A stretch of 64,000 bases of DNA from Acidobacteriota bacterium (lineage in GTDB: Bacteria > Acidobacteriota > Polarisedimenticolia > JACPZX01). Position 1 is the stretch's first letter. Every line of letters begins with the position of its first letter. Shown one piece after another: positions 60,001 through 64,000 of this stretch. The notes beneath the pieces are model-generated. The model did not search any database, was not told the DNA's origin, and saw only the letters and a program-made list of their open reading frames with translations. The position numbers and the translations under genes are program-made. Location of the stretch: assembly GCA_016195325.1 (NCBI GenBank), contig JACPZX010000028.1, positions 1-64,000 on the forward strand. The letters run 5' to 3'.

Positions 60001-61923
60001 GTTCGGATCGACGACGCCGTTGCCGTTGACGTCCTCGCCCGTGTCGGCGATGCAGTCGTTGTCGTTGTCCTGGTCGCTCAGATCGCTGACCAGGTCGGCG
60101 TCGTTGTCCCTCAGGCTCGCGAGGTAGACGCGGCCGCTGTAGGTCGCGAGGCGCGCGGTGTCGCCGATCGCCCCCACCGCGATCTCGGCGCACCCGTCGC
60201 CGTTGAAGTCGCCCGCGGCGGTCGTGTAGCCGCTCTGCTGGTGCTGCACGTCGCCAAGCAGGATCGAGACGACGGCGCACGTCCGATTGGGATCGGGATC
60301 GTCCGGGTTGTTCGGATCGCACGGGACCGACACGTTCGGATCGAGGACCTCGCTCCGGACAGTGGGGTAGTTCCCCGGCTTGTTCAGAAGGCTGCCGGCG
60401 GTGACCGTGCCGGGACGCAGGTCCATCACGAAGCTCTTCGGGCGCGTCGCGCTCCCGCGGATCGCGTACGTCACGCCCACGTTCGTCTTCGCGGGGGTGC
60501 TCGGGTCGCCCGAGTCGTACCGGCGCGCGCCCACGATGATGTCGTCGATCGGGTTTCCGCTGTTCGGATCGGTGTCGCAGTTGACGTTCCCGGAGGCGAG
60601 CGAGAAGCCGAACTGATCCCCCTGGGTCGATCCGATGATCCGGAGCTGGGGGGGATCGGTCCTGAGGTTGATCTGCGCCTTGAGGCCGTTCGGATCGGGG
60701 ATCACGGCGGAGCCGTAGAAGGCGAAGACCTCGCCGACGCCGGGGCGGTTGTTCCCCGGCCCGGAGGCGAAGAAGGCGCTCACGATCGGATCCGCGAAGC
60801 CGTCGCCGTTGATGTCGCCGCAGGCGACGGAGAAACCGAGGGAATCGTCCTTGTCCGCGCCGAGCACCGTCGAGTCGGCGTTGGCGCCGCGGATGGCGCT
60901 CGCCTTCCCGCCGGCGATCGCCTGGAGCGTCGCGGGCTTGTAGACGAACATCCCGCCCGCGTTCGTCTGGGCGGCGTTGTCCACGCCGATCGCGCCGATC
61001 AGCAGGCCGCTCCGGCCGCTGCCGTCGAACCGGCACATGGCGAGGCTCTCGCCGAAGAAGTCGTTCGCGCCGTCGCCGACGATGTGACGGACCGCCGCGT
61101 CGGTCGAGATGTCCTCCGCCGACGAGAATCCGGTCAGGACGTGGACCGCGCCGGCCCGGGCCTTGCCGACGTTTCCGGCGTACAGGGGGAAGTTGGCGCC
61201 GCGCGACGAGATCGCGACGTCGCCCACGCCGTCCCCGTCGAAGTCCCCGGCCGCGACCGCGAACCCCAGGAAGTACTTCTTGTTGTTGGGGCCCGACGCG
61301 GTGATGCGGCTCGTCTGCGGATCGGCGTCGGCGTCGAGAGCCGAGGGGAAGCTCGCGCGCCCCTTGACCACGAAGACGCGTCCTCTGTCGGCCCCCGAGC
61401 CGCCGCCGGCGTCGTCGAACGGCGCCCCGATGATCAGATCGTCGCGGCTGTCGCCGGTGACCTCGGCCCCCGCGAGGGAGAAGCCGAAGTCGGAGTTGTT
61501 GTTGGGATCGAGCTGGCAGCCGCCGCACGTGATCGTGACGTCGGGGACGTCGTTGGTCGCGCCGGCGGTCGGCCGCACGATGTACGCGGCGTTCGGGTCG
61601 CCGGGGTTCGAGGCGGCGGGATCGAGGACGTTCCGTCCGAAGTAGATGTAGACCCTGTTGTTTTTCCGCTCGCCCACCGCGATGTCCTGGAAGCCGTCGC
61701 CGTTGAAATCGCCGAACGCGAGGGCGGATCCCATCTCCCGCTTCGCGGACGCCCCTTCGACGCGCAGATCCTGCGCCCCGGGGTTGAACGCCGGGGTATC
61801 GGAAAGGAGGACCGTGTGGCGGTAGATCGGCTGCTGCGCGGACGCCGGAGCCGCGAGGATCATGCCCGTGACCACCACGATCCCCGCCGCCGCGGTTCTC
61901 GACCCAACACCGATGAGGCTCAT
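51028..61923 (-). CDS. giant secreted protein: FG-GAP propeller, calcium-binding repeats and about 20 Ig-like repeats
   Basis: A 3,631-residue secreted protein, ATG 61923 with GGGGAG upstream. The frame is open to 63684, but that part overlaps the next gene and is not coding. The signal peptide ends at PASAQ. Residues about 60-610 hold seven FG-GAP/integrin-type repeats (AFGDFNGDGFQDIAVGERK and GAPFDDAGGGSGADRGRV), probably a beta-propeller. Residues about 610-1000 are Asp-rich TSP3-like calcium repeats. From about 1170 to 3610 run some 20 SbsA/Big_5 Ig-like repeats of about 115-120 residues, each with ATFSEAMD and ALDGDNNGTAGGDF-like calcium loops. The tail KPKSHPGKKAGRKGGP is basic; no sortase, PEP-CTERM or type IX signal is visible. 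The tripeptide DPN occurs about 35 times. Probably a surface fibre or adhesin. Confidence 0.88.
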   Translation of the reverse strand: MSLIGVGSRTAAAGIVVVTGMILAAPASAQQPIYRHTVLLSDTPAFNPGAQDLRVEGASAKREMGSALAFGDFNGDGFQDIAVGERKNNRVYIYFGRNVLDPAASNPGDPNAAYIVRPTAGATNDVPDVTITCGGCQLDPNNNSDFGFSLAGAEVTGDSRDDLIIGAPFDDAGGGSGADRGRVFVVKGRASFPSALDADADPQTSRITASGPNNKKYFLGFAVAAGDFDGDGVGDVAISSRGANFPLYAGNVGKARAGAVHVLTGFSSAEDISTDAAVRHIVGDGANDFFGESLAMCRFDGSGRSGLLIGAIGVDNAAQTNAGGMFVYKPATLQAIAGGKASAIRGANADSTVLGADKDDSLGFSVACGDINGDGFADPIVSAFFASGPGNNRPGVGEVFAFYGSAVIPDPNGLKAQINLRTDPPQLRIIGSTQGDQFGFSLASGNVNCDTDPNSGNPIDDIIVGARRYDSGDPSTPAKTNVGVTYAIRGSATRPKSFVMDLRPGTVTAGSLLNKPGNYPTVRSEVLDPNVSVPCDPNNPDDPDPNRTCAVVSILLGDVQHQQSGYTTAAGDFNGDGCAEIAVGAIGDTARLATYSGRVYLASLRDNDADLVSDLSDQDNDNDCIADTGEDVNGNGVVDPNETDRFVSDTDGDGLQDGTETGVSSVTLRGEKIFAGADCSLIDPAKPQCCLDHDAGVTKTKPLVADTDGDTIPDGAEDSDHNGAILGDTNLNGALDPGEVIGERDPNKKDTDGDGLDDNQETLGGCPSPLDADSDDDGLPDGCIPTANGASDCNDMRAGEDRNKNGAKDANETGACTADTDGDGLQDGLELGVGGPGVPGPNGQFDTASNQDGTDPCRHLRDQDPLSVTNPLLADTDNDCVPDGCIAGFNGGGGCPALLPATCPATVDPNFVFAGAAKQGEDLNLNGRVDGVILKGVAASTASPAAGTETDPVDHDSDSDGLDDGLEWGVTSGTCVQKDLDPATTTDPRDADSDNGTVADGLEDINANGRFDFNPATFVCGATQALDVNNETNPNSRLDDRGSDFARTPAPGFADPNNVSVTAYLQNRALVVLLDDTDENKDSLVAESIVLNATNLVDPNNALLRQGISCLVDDPNTAGNVDVENITLTETGPNTHLFRGTIPMAVGTPTPQNGTLDCNEDDRVRLAYRDDDDLCDQRQVLADVTLTQIRSVSPATAAPPITTPVTSVSAVFKEDLTCASVTAADFTVTGTVGPAAGAITCAADPNFPAFGGRLATLTFGAPLADDLYTFALDCDTPAPFIADLSGFQADCERPCAVPPLGNPAYCTSLISGNGTAGGAFASSFVVDNDSSPSVTVVSPANAQISTAPVTVVTATFSEAMDPNTIGTGSFGVATTMGTVTCATVGYVPSTKQAACTLAGQAAPPDDRYTVTLLGTGGSPMRDFAANALDGDNNGTAGADFVSTFVLDTDSSPSVVSVDPNNLQIITSSRPNLASVSATFSESMNPATITSSSFTVSGTMAALTPSSVVYTAAAKRATFTSNAGTFADDRYTVTLQGNGGSPIRDFAANALDGDNDGTAGADFTSTFVVDYDQVPAITMTLSPPGAVTVNPLVNITFKFDQSMEAATVTNPANWSVAGTMMTVAATSITYDPVNKTVTFDPSVSLPDDLYTVTLTGMTDQAGNLLDGDNNGVAGGAFVLTFAVDADSSPNVASADPASGQVVDPNRPGLDHASATFAEAMDASTISAASVTLAGTMGALTPSSVTYAPVGKTVTFTSNAGVLADDRYTLTLVGTGGGPIRDLAGNALDGDNSGTAGGDFTATFVIDYDQVPSIVALLSPAAPITVDPNVVIVVAFDQSMEASTVTDPNHWTVIGTAGVPIAGAIGYNPILKIATFQPLAPLPDDRYGVSISGMTDQAGNLLDGDGNGIPGGAFVFSFTVDFDSSPSVTATSPANGQALTAVRSTFTVTFSEEMDPASLTPASLQVRDAFDPSLVLNTLGLSVTYDPLNRMATITTDFPLGNGSYEIFADGTTGTPVRDLAGNALDGDNDAAAGGDFTSGFTIGVTGVFLRAVESAPDLHEVVVDPNSLGNQVRVRVSERPDTASVDPNTFLLTNSAGDVACDPNSFAFADQGSGSSKCQNCNLLCAITPTTYPDDRYTVTLKSDPNVPALRIKAKTSGGTNFLDGECSGGVCDVAASDFPTGNGTAGGDFVYTFFVDADAVPSVTNLSPTSGSTIGDPNANVVVTFDQRMDPNTLNATTFTVVPTTGGGGPVAGGYSFDPNTRAGTFDPGSPLGDGTYTLTLIGDPNAGNPSVRDFSAPVGNALDGDNDSTAGGNFVATFTVEAVAPTVLSTTPGGSTVVLAPPAGVQVLFSEPMDGSTITTGSFVVTSTMGSVSCSAVSYDAPSRTATCTLTGFGSPADDILTMTLAGNGGSPIRDLAGNALDGDGNGTAGGDFTAAFTIDTDMTPTVTAINPADSSTILITPTTVTATFSEPMAGASLTTSTFFVGTTTGGVSCASVTYNALLKTATCTLAGVAAPPDDLYTVTLLGTGLPHITDLAGNPLDGDNNGIAGGNFVSSFVVDTDSTPSVTATDPNDLETVNAPRTTVTVDFSEAMDSASLTPSTIVVSSNTTGLLLAPDAVAYVPALHRGVFTRAAGIPDDTYTLTVVGSGGTKVLDLAGNTLGAGNFTATFTIEAADPNVTATDPNNAQVKTSAPGTVIVTFSEPMDSNTIDTSSVLVATTAGGVSCTSVTYDPNTERATCTLSALATPPDDRYTVTVKGTGGSAAKDLAGNALGGGTDFTSFYVVDTDTTPTVTLSDPNNGQMFVSGPTTVTVDFSEAMDGSTIDATTFLVSGTGGSVTPTMVAYAAATKRATFTVAAPLSDDVYTITVRGAGSPAAKDFAGNSLGGGIDFTSTFTVNAGAPTVTAIDPNDLQIKTTFSSTQHVIATFSEAMDANTISTSTFLVTASQGGVSCSGVAYDPNTHKANCTLAITPVPRDDRYTVTLKGTGGSKIKDATGVVLDGDGIGGAGGDFVSTFVVDTDTTPTVTAINPANNSTIVSTPTTVTATFSEAIDLATVDATDFLVTSTVGTVSCGSFSVSASTRQATCTLTGVAANPDDRYTVMLLGSAGTGIKDFAGNVIADFTSHFVVNTDSTATITASDPNQSQTVTAAPTAVTVTFSEAMDPSTISISSILLAGSAGSITADSVTYDAATTTASFNFAAGLPDDSYTLTVHGSAAPQVKDFAGNNLDGDNNGSTGGDFSLAFVVDTDASPTITTVNPSDTQVKTVFSGAQTVTATFSEAMNAATITTSTFLVGATGGGVSCSPVTYNAATRVATCTLSGLPANRDDLYSVTLVGTGGSPITDRAGNALDGDGNGTAGGDFTSTFIVDTDTTPTVTATNPAGGSTFTGTFTTVTATFSEAMDGSTITTSSMTVTSTQGAASCSAVSYSAVNRRATCTLTGLTTPDDDVYTVDLSTAITDKNGNPLTAFSDSFVVDHDQVPAVVSTTPANGSSTAGVSQIDVLFDQAMDGTTITGTTFTVADTNGVAVAGTVSYDPTTRIATFTPTTSPFPAAGSPYSMHLEGTTGARVRDQAGHVLDGNGNGTAGGDFDATFTSTAAQRRPPAGPFDDGILAKPKSHPGKKAGRKGGP
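51100..58400 (-). repeat. tandem Ig-like coding repeats, about 340-370 bp each
   Basis: About 20 diverged in-frame copies within the giant gene. On the plus strand the conserved block encoding LDGDNNGTAGG (around ccgtcgagggcgttccc) and the block encoding FSEAMD recur at 340-370 bp. The copies differ in sequence enough that they are an old expansion, not a recent array. One unit (about 55500-55800) is a variant carrying Cys-rich inserts. Confidence 0.8.
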
Positions 61924-61943
61924 CCGAGGCTCCCCCGGGCGCG

Positions 61944-64000
61944 TCAGCGCCGCGACATCTCTTCGACGAATGTGGGAGCGAAGAGCGCCGCCCCCATGCC
62001 GGCCAGGTCCACGCGCAGCGCCTTCCCCGCGTCGTAGGCTGCCTTCGCCCTGGCCATCAGCCCGTCCCGATCCCCCTGGGAGGCGGACTGCCCCTGCCAC
62101 CAATAGAAGTACGAGAGCGAGTAGTTCAGCGACGCGCTCGCCGTGCGGAGCCCCGGGCCGAGATCCTCGAGCGTCTTCACGGCGGCCGCCGCGTCGCCCC
62201 TGTCGTAGAGGGACGCGAACGCCGACGCGAGCGCGATCTCGAGGCGGGCCCTCGGGTACTCCCTGGCGAAGCGCGCGAGCAGATCCGGGCTCGACATGTC
62301 CGAGGCCGCCCGGTCCACGGCCCCCTCGTTCTGCTCCAGCCACTGCCGCCGCGACGCGGCGACGTCCCCCCAACCCGGCGCCGATCTCAGCGAGCGCAGG
62401 CTGACGAGCCCCTCCTGGATCTGCCCGCGGATCTCGCCCCGGGCCCGGTCCGCCGCCGTCCTGACGAGCTGGCCCGCGCCGTCCATCGCCGAGGCGTCGT
62501 AGCTCGAGTTCACGAGGCCCGCGAGCGCGTCGACGCGGGCCTTCAGCGCCGCGACGGTCTCGGCCTTCAAGATACCGCCGAACCCGCCCAGGAGGCGATT
62601 TCCGTCGTCGAGCGCCCCCTGGTTGCGCGCGATCGCCGCCTTCCGCTGGCGATCGAGCTCGGGGGCCACGGTCCTCACCCACTCGCCGAGCTGGGAGATC
62701 GCCGCGTCGAGCCCGCAGACGTCTCCCTTCGACACCCCCTGCTCGACTCCCTGCTTGAGGCTCTCCCCCTTCGTCTTCTTCGCCGGATCGGGGAGGTTGG
62801 CGAGGACGCCGTCGGCGTTGGCGATCACGCTCTTCGCCTCCTGCTGCTTGCGCGGGAGGACGTCCTTCATCTTCGCCTCGACGTCCGGACGGAGGGCGTT
62901 GAGCCTGGCGATCGCGCCGTCGAGCGCGTCCACCGACTCTCCCTGCCGGGCCGCGTCGGCGTCCTTCGCCGCCGCGTCGGCGCCCGCCCTCGCCCCGACC
63001 GCCGCGATCTCGCACGCGTGCCCCGACGACCACCCCTCGAAGTCCCGCCGGGCCGCGGCGAGGGCCGTCCCCCTCGCCTGGAGAAGCGGCGTGACGGTCG
63101 TCCGGGCCGTCGCGACGAGGCTCTTCAGATCCGCGACCGACTTCGCCGCGGCGATCAGATCCTTTCCGGTCTTTCCCGAGGCCCTCACGGACCGGATCTT
63201 CGCGGCCGCGTCCGCGAGGCGCGCGCCGAGCTGGTTCTGCTCGTTCAGCGCCCTCTCGTTTCCCTGGGCGAGCCTGTCGGCCTCCTGCGCGAGCGGCGCG
63301 GATCGCGCGTCGACGTCGCGGGCGATCTTCGACGGGAGGGACTTGAACCGCGCGGTGGCGGACTTCAGCCCGTCCTCGTCCCCCTTCGCCTCCGCGTCCC
63401 TGCCGCCGGCCATCGCTCCGTCCAGATCCTTCTGCGTCTCGGGGGCGAGGAGATCCGCCAGCCCCTCGGTGGGAACGTCGTCGCGGGCCGCCTGGAGGTC
63501 GCGCACGAGGGCGGCGATCCGCCGGCCACCGAGCTCCTTCACGCAGTCCCCGACGGATCCGTTCAGCGCGTCCACGAGACCCTTGAGCGCGGCCGCGTCG
63601 CTCGGCGAGGACAGCATCGCGTCGATCTTCGCCATCGAGTCCTTGATCCGCCCTCCCGAGGCGCTGTCGGTGCTGGCGACGCACTGGCTCGCGAAGGTGT
63701 TCGTGCGGGCGGCGGTGAGGGCGTCGGCGGCGGGCTTGAGGCTGCTCGCGAGCTGCTGGAAATTGTCGAACTTCCTCTTGAGATCGGCCGGCGCCCCCTT
63801 CGAGATGAAGCCCAGGTCGCTCGACTTCTTGAAGTAGCGGGCGGCGTCGTCGTAGCGCCGCAGGCGCATGCTCGCCCAGCCGAGGTAGAAGTACGGGAGG
63901 TAGTCGGTGCGGACGCTCGGGTTGTAGGTCGGCAGGTTCCCCTCGGCGTCCTTCTCCTTGACGGCCGCGAGGAGCGTGCGCCGGGCGGCCTCGAGCTGCG
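61944..64000 (-). CDS. helical TPR protein, 5' partial
   Basis: The frame stays open to the edge of the window, so the start lies beyond 64000; an internal ATG at 63869 is in the middle of a TPR-like unit (YFYLGWASMRLRRYDDAARY). At least 685 residues. After that repeat the protein is almost entirely helical, Ala/Asp/Lys-rich and coiled-coil-like (ERALNEQNQLGARLADAAAK, PDLLARFAREYPRARLEIAL). It ends GAALFAPTFVEEMSRR, a form seen at the end of some TPR proteins linked to kinase or surface systems. It is 20 bases upstream of the giant protein gene and likely its operon partner. Function unknown. Confidence 0.65.
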   Translation of the reverse strand, partial: QLEAARRTLLAAVKEKDAEGNLPTYNPSVRTDYLPYFYLGWASMRLRRYDDAARYFKKSSDLGFISKGAPADLKRKFDNFQQLASSLKPAADALTAARTNTFASQCVASTDSASGGRIKDSMAKIDAMLSSPSDAAALKGLVDALNGSVGDCVKELGGRRIAALVRDLQAARDDVPTEGLADLLAPETQKDLDGAMAGGRDAEAKGDEDGLKSATARFKSLPSKIARDVDARSAPLAQEADRLAQGNERALNEQNQLGARLADAAAKIRSVRASGKTGKDLIAAAKSVADLKSLVATARTTVTPLLQARGTALAAARRDFEGWSSGHACEIAAVGARAGADAAAKDADAARQGESVDALDGAIARLNALRPDVEAKMKDVLPRKQQEAKSVIANADGVLANLPDPAKKTKGESLKQGVEQGVSKGDVCGLDAAISQLGEWVRTVAPELDRQRKAAIARNQGALDDGNRLLGGFGGILKAETVAALKARVDALAGLVNSSYDASAMDGAGQLVRTAADRARGEIRGQIQEGLVSLRSLRSAPGWGDVAASRRQWLEQNEGAVDRAASDMSSPDLLARFAREYPRARLEIALASAFASLYDRGDAAAAVKTLEDLGPGLRTASASLNYSLSYFYWWQGQSASQGDRDGLMARAKAAYDAGKALRVDLAGMGAALFAPTFVEEMSRR

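Noticed and set aside
58516-62037. 1,173-residue open frame antisense to the propeller and calcium repeats
   Set aside because: Shadow frame of the same kind, with no motif.
61924-63684. N-terminal extension of the giant protein frame over the upstream gene
   Set aside because: The overlapping helical TPR frame is credible and the giant protein has its own signal peptide and ribosome-binding site at 61923.

Overview
The window is about 64 kb of GC-rich DNA from a Gram-negative bacterium. Outer-membrane barrels, a Pal-like lipoprotein, a Wza-type exporter, a eukaryotic-like Ser/Thr kinase with GAF and cyclase domains, and many very large Asp/Pro/Asn-rich secreted proteins suggest an Acidobacteriota-like lineage. 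That placement is an inference; no rRNA is present to settle it. Coding density is high, and high GC produces long open frames on non-coding strands. No insertion sequence, phage, CRISPR array or rRNA was seen.
Layout. 1-2158 (+): the 3' part of a CoA-acylating aldehyde dehydrogenase with an unusual tail resembling microcompartment cargo, then a small secreted protein. 2171-12178 (-): a surface or peptide-processing locus with two paralogous secreted proteins, a PqqD-like protein, an HPr-kinase-like protein, a gingipain-family (C25) protease and a signal-peptidase/nucleotidyltransferase fusion. A strong intrinsic terminator lies inside it. 12514-17036 (-): a translationally coupled set of a beta-helix protein, a cohesin-like protein, a dockerin-bearing protein and a cohesin-like lipoprotein. 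17164-34342 (-): a long exopolysaccharide operon (exporter, outer-membrane protein with a frameshift, chain-length regulator, tyrosine kinase, HTH protein, degenerate phosphoesterase, UDP-GlcNAc 2-epimerase, polymerase, four glycosyltransferases including the initiating sugar transferase's partners, a broken aminotransferase, a formyltransferase, a PIG-L deacetylase, the initiating sugar transferase and an AMP-ligase homologue). Most joints are 4-base GTGA or ATGA overlaps. A membrane nucleotide-sugar dehydratase is transcribed separately at 34625-36532.
36765-50401 is mostly housekeeping and envelope: two outer-membrane proteins diverging from an aminotransferase, a TPR protein with a decayed metalloprotease-like domain, an SGNH hydrolase, a kinase-GAF-GAF-cyclase, tRNA-Glu, an epimerase, truA, tRNA-Lys, a cold-shock protein, purA, a response regulator and a Pal-like lipoprotein. 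50426-64000 (-) is a probable operon for a 3,631-residue surface protein (FG-GAP propeller, calcium-binding repeats, about 20 Ig-like repeats), flanked by a small membrane-anchored protein and a helical TPR protein that runs off the window.
Promoters with good -35/-10 matches can be read upstream of both secreted paralogues, the beta-helix operon, the exopolysaccharide operon, the dehydratase, the outer-membrane pair and purA. Four other genes have a TANNNT box 6-8 bases before the start codon and probably give leaderless transcripts. The most notable candidates are the kinase/PqqD/nucleotidyltransferase/C25 locus and the lipid-anchored cohesin-dockerin set.
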